The notes below the pieces were generated by a model. The model was not told where the DNA came from. It did not search any database and was given only the letters and a program-made list of their open reading frames with translations. The translations under genes were made by a program, and so were the position numbers. DNA of 64,000 bases from Biscogniauxia marginata. Taxonomy: Eukaryota; Ascomycota; Sordariomycetes; Xylariales; Xylariaceae. Positions 10,678 through 22,993 of the stretch are shown here, in pieces (the stretch's first letter is position 1; every line of letters starts with the position of its first letter). The stretch is taken from assembly GCA_022695795.1 (NCBI GenBank), contig MU404162.1, positions 1 to 64,000 of the forward strand, given 5' to 3'.

Positions 10678-11990
10678 ATGGATCTAGCCCAGACCCTGGT
10701 GCGTTCCGTCGCGCGTGCTTTCTACGACACGCGCACTATCGATACGAGGCACATACTGATTGTCGATGCTCTTGTCCTCCATTCGACCCTACGCGACGAT
10801 GATCTGTCCTACTTGATGAACATGAACCTCAAGGATCTGCACAAAATATGCGCCAGGCTTCGCGAAGACCGCTTTCTGCAGGTGTACGAACCCCTCTACG
10901 TATTCTGTCACATCGCTGATCAATCTATGTCGCTAATCCCAATTGCTCTAGACATACTCGACCCGAGCTGCGCGAGGGCCAACAGCGCCCTACGAACCGT
11001 ACCTACTACTATATCGACTATCGTCAGGCTATAGATGCCATCAAGTGGCGTATGTATCATCTCGACAAGGCAGTCCAGGGAAACACGAAACCTGCGAGCG
11101 AGAAGAAGGAGTATTTCTGCAAACGCTGCAATGCCGAATGGACCCAGATGGAGGTTTTGGACAAAATGGACCCTATCGCCGGCTTCCTTTGCCATCGCTG
11201 CAATTGCGTCCTAACTTTCGATCCCGATCGCGAAGCCGGTGGCCATGAACAGTCTACCAAGCTGAACAACCAGCTCAAGTTCATCACCGATCTCTTGCCT
11301 CAGCTCGACTCCGTCGTCGTTCCCGACAACACCTTCGAGGTTGCACACGCCTCTGCCCGCCCTGTCATCCGCGATGCCACCAACCAAGTCGCCCCATCTG
11401 TCGTTGTTGAGAGCATCTTGAAACCCACCGCCGTTAAGGGCATGGCAAATACGGGTCCCCAGAGCATCGCTATCAGTATCACCGACTCGGACGGTCCTAC
11501 CGAGGCAGAGAAGGAGGCCGAGCGTCTTCAAAAGGAAAAGATCGCTCAGTCGAACGCCTTACCTTCGTGGCATCTCAACAGTACTGTCACGGGCGCGTCA
11601 TACGGCGCAGATGCGAACCAGCTTCCTACCGCCAAGACCGACGAAGATGACGTCAAGAAGCCTATCGAGCAGGCAGACGACACGTCACACAACGACGAGG
11701 TCAATAACCTGTTTAATATGTTGATGAATCAACAAGAGGAAGCGAGACGTAAGGAGGAAGAGGCGGATCAGGACTCGGACGAGGAGGCAGATGAAGATGA
11801 GGATGAGGAGTTTGAGGAGATCACCAATGTTGCCAGCTCTATAGGCGAAAAGCGCCTTGCATCGAGCGGGACTACCAGCGCCGCTGACACTCCCGCCTCA
11901 GAGGAGAGGCCGCCTAAGAAAGTGAAGGTTGAAGAGCCTCCTGATGATGCGGACAGCGAGGATGACGGCCTTACTTTCGAAGACGTGTAG
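10678..11990 (+). CDS. TFA1: TFIIE alpha subunit (general transcription factor)
   Basis: Two exons, 10678-10883 and 10952-11990, encode 414 aa. The donor is GTACGA at 10884 and the acceptor CTCTAG; the junction reads LQV-HTRPELREG. Residues about 5-100 form the extended winged helix (AQTLVRSVARAFYD, LRDDDLSYLMNMNLKDLHKICARLRED, TYYYIDYRQAIDAIKWRMY). A C4 zinc ribbon uses C125, C128, C149 and C152. The C-terminal half is acidic and Glu/Lys-rich with an EEEADQDSDEEADEDEDEEF run, as in yeast Tfa1. With Tfa2 it forms TFIIE, which recruits TFIIH to the RNA polymerase II pre-initiation complex. The gene ends convergently with SMC1. Confidence 0.93.
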
Positions 11991-12600
11991 AGCTTTGCCG
12001 GATCTATCCCTACTACAAATTTCCCGCAGGCTATAGAGATTTAATGTGCACAAAGCGAGAAGCATTCCTAGGATGGGGAGGGCTGCGCCTTGTGATTATT
12101 GCGATACCCTAGATATTCAACACAGAAACGTGGTTTCTTTTCCAATAGTTTGATTTCCAGATAGACTAGGCAGGCGTCCAAAACGATAGCAACAAGGACA
12201 GCGGGAATTGCATCACATAATTGGCATAGATTACATATACGAACGCTATCGCAAGAAGGGTTGATTGCTCTCACCACGGGGGTTGATATTTACACACTCC
12301 TCAAGTTAATTAAACCATACAAAAAACAAGGGGGACTAGGCTACCTTTGTAAATAAGGGTTGCCCATTTCTTAAGCACGGTTGCCAAAGGTGTATCTTAG
12401 AAAATGGAAGCGCAAGCAAACGACGCGGGGGAGGGAGAAATGGTACTTGTGGGTGGTGCTGAATGACCTCTTCTCGCAGCGGTCATCAGGACTTCCCCAT
12501 CATACATAGCATCATAAACATGAAAACAAAGCCATCCCTCCCAGGGACGTTTCGTACTAGGCAACAAGAGTAAAACGCACCGCCCTTCATTAGCTTCCAA
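11991..12600. other. Convergent 3' intergenic region
   Basis: The 610 bp between the TFA1 and SMC1 stop codons should hold both 3' UTRs and terminators. I see no recognisable gene; the open frames here are short and lack family features. Confidence 0.5.
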
Positions 12601-15600
12601 TCATACATACTTGCGGAGCTGTGTCGCTTGGTGTTAGTGCTTAAATCCTTATGGGCAAGAGAAGTAAATGGACAAACAGGGGGGGACGGCTTACATCAAG
12701 AGTTAATGTCCGCGAGCTGTTTACGTCCTGATCCCTGTATACACCGACTAAGCTCTCGCTGTCCTGGAACAGGCCCGTCTTCAAGCTGATTACGATGAAC
12801 TGCATACCGGGGCCTGCGTGGTCTCGGATGTAATTCTTGATCTTCTCGACGTTGGCGTTGTCCAGGGCGGCGTCGACCTCGTCGAGTACGAAGAAGGGAC
12901 TCGGCTGGTAGCTGTGAATGGCGAAGAGTAGGGCGAGCGCGGCCATGGTCTTCTCGCCACCGGATAGGTGCTCCATGTCACGAAACCGCTTGAGCGGCGG
13001 CATGGCGTGATACTTGATTCCCGAGAGGTACGGCTTGTCGGTGTCCTCCTCGATATCCAGATAGGCCTGGCCGCCGAGAGGATACTGATCCGACCGCGTC
13101 AGATCTTTGTAGACTTGAGAGATCTGTTCCTGGATGTGGCTGAAGGCCTTGTTGAAAAGTTCGAACCGTTGGGCTTTGATTTTGTCGAACTCGTCTTTGG
13201 CCTCCTTAAAGGACATTTTCGAATCTTCAAAATCCTTTTCCGTTGCCTTGAGCCTTGCCTCAACCACCTCGAGACGTTCCATCGCGCGCATGTTCGGATT
13301 TAGTTTCTCTAGTTCAGCTGTGAGAGATGAAATCTTTTCTTGCAGCTGGTCCTCAATGTTTTCGTCCCGGGGCTGATCAAGATTAGCCTTTGCACACACT
13401 AAGTTCAGGATGGACACTTACATGCTTGAGATCATCATCTAACCCATCAAAGTTGACCTCAATGCCGTAGTCGTTGAGAGCATCCTCCATGAGATCAACA
13501 TCATCGCCCTCGTCTACATCCATGGCGTCGGGGTCTTGATGTAAGAGATTATCCTCATTTGGAAGGTTGTCCAAAGATCCGTCTGAAAGCGGGATATTGA
13601 TTTGCTCTAACCGACATCGTCTTAGCAAGGCAAATTTACCAGCGCTGTTTTTCTGAACCTCTGTCTCTAGGGCATTAATGGCTTTTTGGCGGCCTTCAAT
13701 GTCTTTATTCCTCTTCTGAACGTCGGCCTTGGCGTTGTTAACCTTGTCGTTGCTTGCGGCAAGGTCCACCTTCAACTCATCTAGCTGCTCCTGGAGTGCA
13801 GCAAGTGTGTCCTGGTCGTTACCCATGGCTTCTTCAATTTGCCTCTTCTCTCTTTCGTATGACTTGATATCTTTAGACAGCCGCTTCAGCCTATCTTCTA
13901 GGCTGCGAACTCTGCTCTGGGTCTCATTGTGCCTAGATAGTTCCCAGCTTCGATTGCTCTCTAACCTTTGCCTTTGAAGGTCGAATTGTGTACGCTTTTC
14001 TTGCGCCTCCTGTTCCCAGCTGCCTTGTTGAGCTTCGTATGCTCGGATATCAGAATAACCAAGTCGCTTGCAAAAATCGGAGAAAATCTTATCCTCTACC
14101 TTGTCAATTGCAGCCTTGAACTTGTCAACTGACGAACGAGTCTTCTGCAGCTTGCTGTCTTCATCCTTGAACTTAGGCTGCCATTCTTTAAGTTGACGTT
14201 TTATGTGATCCAGCTCCTTCGTCTTACTGGACAAGTTCTGCTCGAAGGCCGCCAATTCGCTTCGCGCATATAATAGACGCTGCTCGAGTCCGGCCAATTC
14301 GTTTTGCAAAGTCTCCTCAGCATGGCCGCGGCGATCTGTCCTTGGCAATTTGTCAATCTCTTCTCCAAACTGATCTGCCATTTTGCGCAGGTTCTGAACG
14401 TCGTGTTCCTCGAAGCGGCGCTTGCCGCCCTTGTGATCGGGGCCGCGACCACCAGTCATAAGACCAGCCTTGTGGATAACAAAACCCTCCAAAGTGACCG
14501 CCTTGACTTGTATTCTGCGTTCGTAAGAGATATGTTTCGCAATGTCGAGGGTATCGCAGACGATCGAACTCCCGCAAGCATACGACATGGCACGCTCGAG
14601 CGTAGAATCAAAGTCGATAGTATCAATAGTCAGTCGCGCGCCAGGTATGCCCTTAACAGCAGTGTTCACAGCATTGACTTTGATGTTGTCTAACGGGATG
14701 AATGTCATTGGCGGAAAGCGCTGGTCCTTGAGATACTGTACACACTCAACACCAGTCTTCTCGCTATCAACAATGACGGAGTCGAAATCACGTCCAAGGG
14801 CAGTAATGACAGCCTCATCGAACTTCTTCTGCTTTGGCTTGCAGAGGTCACCTACGCGACCTTTAACGCCCGGGTAGAAGCGCTTCAAGGAGGTCACCAT
14901 TTCTTTGGTTCTCGCCTCCCTGTCATTCTGGCGCCTTCCGTCGTCGGCTTCGGCCAGTTTCTTCAAGACATCTAGCCGCTTCTCTTCAAGCTCTGTCCGT
15001 CGTTGGTTGGTTCTGACTCTTTCTGACTGGACCTGATTAAACTCCTTTTTCTTGGCGTCGATTTCGGCCGAGATCTGCTTCACCGCGGTCTGGGTACTAT
15101 CCCTTCGCTCCTGGATGGTGGCTAGCTCGGCTTCAAGCTTTTCCACTGCAGCTTGATAACCATCAACTTTGCCCTTGAGGCTGTTAACTGTAACCTCATC
15201 AGTTTTAAGCTGTCGGTTTAGATTGTCTAGTTTTGCCTGGTTCTCAGATGACTTGGCCATTGCCTGTGCTTTTAGGGAGTTGTATTCTTTCCGGTCGGCG
15301 TCACTGAGCTCCTTCCCCTGCTTCTTCATCGTCTCTTTCCATTGGTCCTCAAACTGCTTCTGGGCTTTTTGGACCGTCGCCAGATCTTTCTCGATCTTTG
15401 CAATCAGTTGAGCCTGCTCGTCGCGTTCCTTCTGGACACTGTCGATTCTCTTCCGGATAGCATCAGCCTGGCTAGTCGTTTGCTGTACCTTCTCCTCTAT
15501 CGGGACTAGGCCGTTTTCTTTCTCCTCCAATTCTTTCTCTTGCTGTCTAATTTGCCTCTCAACTCGGTGAACATTCTTTGCTGCCTCGACCTGTTCCTTG

Positions 15601-16632
15601 CGCGCAGCCTCCAGCTTCTTTTCAAAGGACTCGACATTACGACGAAACTCCTTCAGATTCTCCTGATGTTCCTGGATTTTAGCACTAGAATCATCCATTA
15701 CCTGCTGGAAATGGTAAAGTTTCCACAAGACATGTGTGACAATGGCACCGTCACGCTCCTCCGTCTTGCTCTGGAAATTTTCAGCTTCCTTTTTTTGCTC
15801 CTGATACTGCCTGATCTCGGAATTGATGCCGCGACGACGCTGAAGCTGGAAGCTGGTGTTCTCGGCGGCTTGGTCCGCTGCGCTCTGAAGCCTTTCGTAT
15901 TCCGCCTTGTATTCTAAGCTGCCGGATATTTGCTCTATCAAGCGGGTAAGATCTTGAGGAGACTGGGAAGCAATAGCTTCGACATCGCCCTGGAAGACAA
16001 GAAAGTTCCTGGCCTTGATAAGGATATTCTCGGCCTCGAGGGCCTCGTTATACTGTTGGGCGGTAACGACGCGGTCATTGATGCGGTATTCGCTCGAGCC
16101 TTGATTCGTGATGGCGCGCTTCCAGCGATGCTCGTCACCGACATCGTCCTCGTAGACGGCCATGACCCACGCATTCTTGGGATCTCCTCGGTTCGGTCTA
16201 TCTTGATCGTCGCCATTGATATGGTTGTTGGTATGGCCATTAGTGGTGGGGTCGGCGGAGCCATCGTCGTTGATCTTGGAGGTCTTGAGGACACGGCCGC
16301 GGTAGACCAAGTCCTTGAGGTGGGCTGATCGCAGATGCGAGGACTTGATACCTAGGACGAATGAGATAGCATCCATGCTATGCACAAGGGCAGGGGGTTA
16401 GCAAGACTTGTCGCGGGAAGATGGGAGTAGCTGAGACTGCAAGGACATACGAATTGGACTTGCCGGATCCATTGGGGCCGATGATGGAAGTAAAGTAAGA
16501 GTCGCCGAACAAGAGGGTATGGTGGCCCTTGTAGGACTTAAAGTCTAGAAAACGGTCAGTGGGCCTTCAAAAAGAGTTGGGGCTATACCGAATATACATA
16601 CTAAACAGCTCGAGGCGGATTAACTTGCCCAT
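12601..16632 (-). CDS. SMC1: Cohesin subunit SMC1
   Basis: Five exons on the minus strand, 16632-16602, 16544-16451, 16377-13422, 13387-12695 and 12618-12601, give 1263 aa, normal for fungal SMC1. The Walker A motif GPNGSGKS is at about 33-40 and is split from the body by two N-terminal introns. Coiled coils flank the hinge (about 538-690, with GVKGRVGDL, AVITALGRDFDSVIVD and GLMTGGRG). The ABC signature LSGGEKTMAALALL (about 1166) and Walker B FFVLDEVDAALDNANV follow. The last exon is 18 nt, encoding LRKYV after LTLD, the family's usual ending. SMC1 pairs with SMC3 and the kleisin in the cohesin ring that holds sister chromatids. The acidic insert VDEGDDVDLMED (about 1000-1015) is linker. 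Confidence 0.96.
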
Positions 16633-17864
16633 CTTGACCCGGTTGCCTGGGGTCGTTTCTCGAGGGTGAGGAAGAAGGGTGGCCTATTGATGATGGGAAA
16701 CGCGACACGAGAAATTACTGAGAAGTTTGGTTTAGAGGTTGTCGCTAATGCCTGGGGCGCTTGTGTGCGGGTTTCAATTTAGTGCATTTCAACAGTCTCT
16801 TGGGAAGGAGATCAAGAGGATGTATGCGATCAAGACATTTAAAGCATCGCTTGCGCAAACGTAGGGAGGAAACGAGCGGATTTGCAATTCGATTTGCGAA
16901 GACGATTTTACTTTCTAGTTACGCGACTTGAATGGACACGGCGCGGGCGCGGGGGCCCGACAGCTATAAGCAATCCCTAAGCCTCTGAGGAAGTCAACGC
17001 GGGCGCGCCTAGCTTTTTTTTATTCCGGGTCCTACAAGCCGATCCTTAGTCTCAGCTGCTGGCAGCTGGATAAGTATCATACCTGCTGGCATATATACCT
17101 AGGTACCTATGTAGCAAAACCAACTGGAGGTCTGGGTTCCACAGCAGTAGACGTGGCTACGCAGGCATGTGCCAACTGGAGTTTACCTACCTACCTTAGT
17201 TACCTAACCGGTTTATCTTACAGAATGGCGTCATACCTGAAATGCATATATACCTACCTAGGTACCTACCTACATAGGTATGTTATCAGTTATAATGCAT
17301 GTGAGGAACAGGGAATTGCAAGTTTAAAGGTATCAGGTATTACACGTCCTCTTATTTTCAATATTTCGAAGAAGGTAAAGAGTTGATGCTCAAAACTTTA
17401 ACCACTATCTCCGCTACTATCTCTTCTAATCTATTCACACAGTCCTGACTGCCGGGTTGTCTTCTTGTCTTGGCTTGGACTACGGAGTATTTTTTGTGAC
17501 AATAACTCTGTTTTCGTCCAACCACAGCCCGCCATCGAAACACGTCCCTCTTCACAGGGTAAAACCTCCCGACCACACTTCAACCCATCTATACTTTTTC
17601 TGTGTGTCGAGCTTCTCAACCCCCGCCAGTCTAGACCTTATTCTACTGTTAGAGGCTCATTCTCATGTAGTCCAGGTCACACATCCTCCTCCCATATCTG
17701 CATGTCGCTGGTCACGCGCACCTTGCTCGACACCACATACCTTTTCTCGACCCCTCTGTGCTTCATCTTCATTGAACATAGAAAGTCAAGCCGGAAGTGG
17801 TGCTGAAGCGGTAAAGGTAAACTCACTCTAGAAGGACCGTAGCCTACTCTTTTAAAGTATATAG
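16633..17864. promoter_or_regulatory. Divergent SMC1/GPC1 intergenic region
   Basis: About 1.2 kb between oppositely transcribed genes. It contains a dense cluster of TACCTAGGTACCTA-type motifs at about 17085-17285 and a GC-rich stretch at 16935-17010. An ACGCG-type motif occurs in the GC-rich stretch (GTCAACGCGGGCGCGCC, about 16994-17010), which resembles MCB/MluI-like cell-cycle boxes; this is suggestive only. Open frames between 17150 and 17830 are not supported as genes. Confidence 0.4.
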
Positions 17865-19685
17865 ATGGACCCTAAGCACCGCCTTCAAGCCTTCAACCAA
17901 AGCTTCCTGATGGCTGACATTCTGATTCTCAGGGTAGCCGAAGCTCTACAAAGAGTATCCTTTCGCAACGACATCCAGCGATTTCCCATCTGCACTCTAG
18001 CTGAAATGGCTGAACTTGTGACGCAGCCCGCCACCATACCAACTGCCAAGTCTGACGGTACCCAGACTGACGACGAGGCTGCTCTCACGCCAGACGATAC
18101 TGCCACGCCGTCCTTGAGCTCTTCGCCCCTCGAGAATGCCGTGTCCGATACTCCTAGAATGGAAGGTTCTTCCTCCAATGAGCGCCCACTGTCGAGGAAC
18201 CCGTCTTTCTCCAGCAGTAGTTCCTATCACGAAGATTGGGACTCTTTCCCCCCGTTAGACCGCCTCACCATCTTGGACCTACTTGACAACTTTGCCCTGC
18301 CACAGCAATTGGAGAAGATACAAAAAGGCATCTCAGCTCAGACAGAGAGGGTCCGTAGATCACGGGCTGCTCTTAAATCTAGGGGCCAGGAAGCCAGGGA
18401 ACGCATGGTCGAGGAATGGCGACGGCGAGTGCCCTCGGCGGACGAGCAGCTTGAAAGATACCGAAAACGCATGAAGCAGAGCGTTGAGAAACTGGGGACG
18501 CAATGGAACGATGCCAAGGTCATTACCATGCGCGAGAAGATATCTTTCATCTGCGGCGTCATGAACATCTTCATCAGCGGCTACCTGATAGGCGCATACC
18601 CAGAGTGGTTTCATCTCTGGTATACTATCCAACTGGTTTATTTTATGCCTATACGCTACTATACATACCATCGACGGGGTTATCATTATTTCCTGGCGGA
18701 TCTCTGTTATTTTGTCAACTTTTTGCTCTTCCTCAGTCTCTGGATCTTTCCCTCGTCGAAAAGACTGTTTGTTGCTGCTTACTGTCTCGCATTCGGCAAC
18801 AACGCTGTCGCAATCATCATGTGGCGGAACTCGCTCGTATTCCACGACTTCGACAAGGTCACGTCTCTATTTGTCCACATCATGCCGTGCGCTACGTTAC
18901 ATTGTGTGGTCCACCTATTCCCACCTGAGGATCAGCGCGAGCGGTTCCCAGCGCTGTGGACCATCAAGACATCTCCGCCGGGGTCTCCAACTGCATACGC
19001 TAATATTATCTCCATGCTCGCCTGGTCGACGATTCTGTATGCCATCTGGCAGCTTACATACTACTTCTTCATCACTGTCCGCCGGCGTGAGAAGATCGCT
19101 GCTGGCCGGCCCACCTCGTTTACTTGGCTGCGGCGCTCTTACTCGAAGGCTTGGATCGGGAAACTTGTACTTTCCCTACCCGACAGCCTACATGAACCAG
19201 CTTTCATGCTGATCCAGTACCTATATGCCGTACTGACTATGCTCCCGTGTCCGCTCTGGTTTTATAGCCGGTGGCTATCAGCCGGCTTCCTCATCGTGGT
19301 GTTTGCGTGGAGTGTTTACAATGGCTCGACATACTATATAGATGTGTTTGGCAAACGGTTCCAGAAAGAGCTAGAAGCAATGAAAGCCGAAGTAGCCAAG
19401 TGGCAGAGCACCCCCGACCTGATGCTTCATTCTCCTCTGATGACACCTGCACCCGGACCCGAAGGTGAAGGCAAAGAGCGTACGCTAAGTAACGCGGGTG
19501 GTGCAGAGAAGAACGGCCGGGTTGAGGATCCGGTCAGTGCGAGATGCCTAAGCGTGGATGAGATACCGTTACTTCAGGACGATCATTCACCAAGACTCAG
19601 TGACTCCAAGGAAAACGTGACTACTACCAGCGCCGATAGTGGCACGAAGGACGCCGCACGAGAAAGGAGAGCAATACCGGAGTAA
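17865..19685 (+). CDS. GPC1: Glycerophosphocholine acyltransferase (DUF2838 family)
   Basis: Single exon, 606 aa. Residues about 50-125 are a Ser/Thr-rich disordered region, and 150-210 a basic helical region. From about 222 comes the family core, starting REKISFICGVMNIFISGYLIG, with about eight hydrophobic segments to about residue 500. Conserved blocks include WFHLWYTIQLVYFMPIRYYTYHRRGYHYFLADLCYF (about 245-285), CLAFGNNAVAIIMWRNSLVFHD and HIMPCATLHCVVHLFP. This matches yeast Gpc1, an integral membrane enzyme that acylates glycerophosphocholine with acyl-CoA to lysophosphatidylcholine for phosphatidylcholine remodelling. The C-terminal 100 residues are disordered and probably cytosolic. The gene is convergent with CDH1. 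Confidence 0.9.
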   Translation: MDPKHRLQAFNQSFLMADILILRVAEALQRVSFRNDIQRFPICTLAEMAELVTQPATIPTAKSDGTQTDDEAALTPDDTATPSLSSSPLENAVSDTPRMEGSSSNERPLSRNPSFSSSSSYHEDWDSFPPLDRLTILDLLDNFALPQQLEKIQKGISAQTERVRRSRAALKSRGQEARERMVEEWRRRVPSADEQLERYRKRMKQSVEKLGTQWNDAKVITMREKISFICGVMNIFISGYLIGAYPEWFHLWYTIQLVYFMPIRYYTYHRRGYHYFLADLCYFVNFLLFLSLWIFPSSKRLFVAAYCLAFGNNAVAIIMWRNSLVFHDFDKVTSLFVHIMPCATLHCVVHLFPPEDQRERFPALWTIKTSPPGSPTAYANIISMLAWSTILYAIWQLTYYFFITVRRREKIAAGRPTSFTWLRRSYSKAWIGKLVLSLPDSLHEPAFMLIQYLYAVLTMLPCPLWFYSRWLSAGFLIVVFAWSVYNGSTYYIDVFGKRFQKELEAMKAEVAKWQSTPDLMLHSPLMTPAPGPEGEGKERTLSNAGGAEKNGRVEDPVSARCLSVDEIPLLQDDHSPRLSDSKENVTTTSADSGTKDAARERRAIPE

Positions 19686-20966
19686 TCCCCGTCTCTTTTG
19701 CACCCACCGTACAATATGGGGCTTGGAAGGGTATGCTCGGTAACAATATCTTATAGGATATATTACCCTCACCCATAAGCCTGCTTGCTTTGAGGTTTTG
19801 GTCACACCTACTGGGTCTTTATATTGGTTTAGTTAGTCTTTAGATAGATCTCCCCTAAACATACCCCCTTTCCTTTTTTCCCCTCCATGGTTGGAGTTCT
19901 CGAGTGTGGTATCCGGTTTCCGAAGAATAGTATACGGGATAACAAGGTTGATACCCCCTGCCTCTCCCTTATTAGTTATCTACAACGACGTCATGGCTAG
20001 ACGATGGGATATGTATATATAAAAACTAAGGTGGCAAAGCTTGTCCACAGACCGCGGGCGACTATGGGTAGACGTTGCATAATGGTCCTAATGCTGCAGA
20101 ATGCAAGATTCTACTATATTGGTGTTTGTCATAGATGATCCTTTCATGAGCACGTGGATAGACGAGCTTCAATCGATAAGCGTAAATAGGTATTTTTAGC
20201 GTCCTCTAGCTACAGACGAGTACGATGAGCAGGCGTTTTTCGCTTGGGTCGCTCGGGGTATATTAATATTTTTGATCAGCAACGCTGTTGTAGTGATCAT
20301 ATGCCGGCCACTATTTATTACGACACGCCCGTTTCACCCGAAGATCTCGGCCAGTATACCAACATACCTACCGGTTCGAGAATTTGGAAGCTCCTTTACC
20401 CGCCCATTGCTACCGATATTGGGGGGAAAAAACCCTACCTACCCTTTACCCCCAGGTTTAGGTATCAGAAGGGCCCCTACAAATAGTCATATCCCAGTAG
20501 ACAAGCCACATACAACGCCTTGCGATGCGCACAACACCGCCTCCTACGCCTTATTGGAACTTTGAAAACAAATTTCGATGAAAGAAGCCTGCTTGCATAC
20601 AGGCTGTTCTCGCTTAATGACTCGCCGCTGCTCCCTTCCATGCAACGCCTAAGATCGCCACGGCTTTCCATTTCCAGTAGCTAACAGTGTGACCTAGTAA
20701 GACCCCGCAAGCAGAAAATCAATCGTTATTCGAGCGAATCCATCATACATGCAAATAAAAAGAGGCAACCCCCGAAAGAAACAAAATGATAACGCCGGCG
20801 GATGCAAGCAACTGTGTGGGTATTTCGTCCTGAGATGTCGTGATCCTTGCCGATTGCAACGGCCAATGAGTTAGAATGTATCGTCATTAAAAGCACATGG
20901 ATTGAGCCGAGGGTTTTCTCGTAGTGCAAATAGAGTAAAAAGTCGAGATAAGATCGCGGGCGTTCA
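19686..20966. other. Convergent 3' region of GPC1 and CDH1; no gene seen
   Basis: About 1.3 kb without a recognisable gene. Short frames at 20244-20565 and 20726-21079 show no family features. An AT-rich signal region with TATATA near 20010-20025 and G/A runs near 20420 are the only compositional marks. Confidence 0.5.
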
Positions 20967-22993
20967 TCACCGGATGACACCCCAATCTGCCAGTCGTCCC
21001 CCTCCACCGTCACTATCTTCCCTCTGGCCAGGCCGTCGCCCGAAGACAGTCCAAAACCGTAGTGTCTCATCACCAGCACCTGTCACAACCGTTCTACCAT
21101 CAGGACTCATCGCGAGATACAGCACCCGATAAGTGTGCCCCGTGAGACTGACCACTTGCGACATGGAAGGATATTTCCACACGACGATCTGGTTTTGACT
21201 GTACCCGTGGGTTGAGACGATTTCGTTTGAGTTCTTCGACCACGAGATGTTACATACTTGGCTGCCGGTGTCGACTTCGTTGATCACCGTTCCTCGAACC
21301 GTGTCGTGAAATATGATTCTTCTATCAGCAGTTCCGCCACCTGATGCGAGAAGACCGCGCTGGTGTGGAGACCAGGCGATAGCCTTAACAGCAGCAGTAT
21401 GGTCCGAGAATTTCCAGAGTGGAGTTTCTGAAAGTTTGTCCCAGACCATTAATTTGTTGTCATTACCTCCGCTCGCCAACTGACCATCTTCACAGTTCCA
21501 TTTAAGGCCACAGACCTCTTGTTTGTGCCCCATGAGCTTCCGCATCCATTGATCCGGTGCTCTCACGTCGCGATGGTATATCAACCGGTCCCGGGATCCG
21601 GATGTGAGAATGTGGGAGTTCCAGGCCAAAGATCCCACACGGGCCGTATGGCCAGTCATGGTTCTTAACCGCCTGGTTTTCTCGGCATCCCATATCTGCA
21701 CTAGTCCCTTCCCAGTTCCGATGGCTATGTGTGTCCCTTTCTGAATCCAGGATACGCTCGTGACAGTATCATCCTCCAGGGTGCAGAGCTTGTTCACCCG
21801 GCTTGTCTGGGCATTCCACATGTAGACGCTAGAGCCGAGGCCGACACCTAGGACATTGGCGCTGCCCCAGTCTACGAGATTCAAGTAGAAGTCGTCCGCC
21901 AATTCCGGGGCATCCAGCACTTTATATGGTACCTTACTCACAGCTCTAGGTTGCCGTCGGGGACTTAGAAGTAGTTGCTGGCTCCCAAAGCGAACTGGAG
22001 ATAAGCTGTAGATTTCTGATCGGGTGTCCAAATTAGGGCCATGCCGACTCTGTGGCGTCCTCGAAGGCGTTGGATGGCCAGCTACATTTGTATGGTGGCG
22101 TGGTGACATGTAGGAGAAAAGATTTTTATGCGGAGTTGACGGCGTGAAGCTTGAGGGTAAGGAAGGCGGGGGGTTATTTGGTGGCGTGTGTGACCGAGTA
22201 CCATCGTGAGTGCGGGCAGAGTGTGATGATCCTGGAAGGTTGGCATCCGGCGATAATGTAGGTGTTGTGGCTTGCGGTATTGTGTTTTCAAATAATTCGG
22301 CTCTCAGGAGAGTTGAGAAGGTTCGGTTTGCCTCCTCAGCTAGGAATCATTAGCACTCAGAGTAGACATGGATTCTACAATGCACATACTTTTCTGGAAA
22401 TGAAGTTCACCATGGGGCGTACGCTTCTTCTGGCGTGAGGGGGTCGCTGGTGAGCCCTCCTCATGCAACAGACTAAAACTGGCCTGGAGATCTTGGCCAG
22501 ACCGCGAGGGTATGAACCTGGGAAAATTAGTTCTTGTGCGCTATGAAGCTAAAGCAGGCATAGGAACGCTAGAAACGAGTCTGACGGAAGGCCGTCGAGG
22601 AGCCAGGCTGCATCATCCGGCCACCGGGAAGTAGGAATGTGACGGTGCCTCTACTGACCTGTCGCCATTTATCCGCTGCCGCTTCCTGCTCGGGCTGGCA
22701 CCCGGTGTGCTATCCCGCCTATCGGCAGAGAGCTCTCTCGACAAAGCTCGTGACAGGGACTCGGGATCAATGCCCCCGGTACTCGCCCTTTCCATAAAGC
22801 GACCACTATGCTTTGCACCCTTCGTACTGGCATTATCTAGGTTCTGCCTTGCTTGCAATCTACCTCGATCTGATGGTGGTGGTGGTGTGCCTAGCCTTGA
22901 AGGTGTTCGAACAGCGGGGCTTGTCGCATCATGAGCAGCGCGTTTGGTCGGGAGGGGCGCCGCCGCAATCGCGGGCTCCGCCTCTAAAGTCAT
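20967..22993 (-). CDS. CDH1: APC/C co-activator of the Cdh1/Fizzy-related family
   Basis: Three exons on the minus strand, 22993-22659, 22517-22390 and 22339-20967, give 611 aa. The APC/C-binding C-box, DRFIPSR (residues 111-117), is formed across intron 1. The Pro/Ser-rich N-terminal region holds many potential CDK sites (TPSR, SPSR, TPHK, SPRR), as in Cdh1, where phosphorylation blocks APC/C binding. Residues about 265-600 form a seven-bladed WD40 propeller starting VPYKVLDAPELADDFYLNLVDW, with HTARVGSLAWN and GHKQEVCGLKWN repeats. The C-terminal IR tail is GVIR. The Cdh1-type C-box and propeller sequence favour Cdh1 over Cdc20. It directs destruction of mitotic regulators at mitotic exit and in G1. 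Confidence 0.93.

Noticed and set aside
15930..16328. Plus-strand frame of 132 codons opposite SMC1
   Set aside because: It is the antisense shadow of conserved SMC1 coding sequence; other long antisense frames at 12968-13303 and 15540-15917 are the same.
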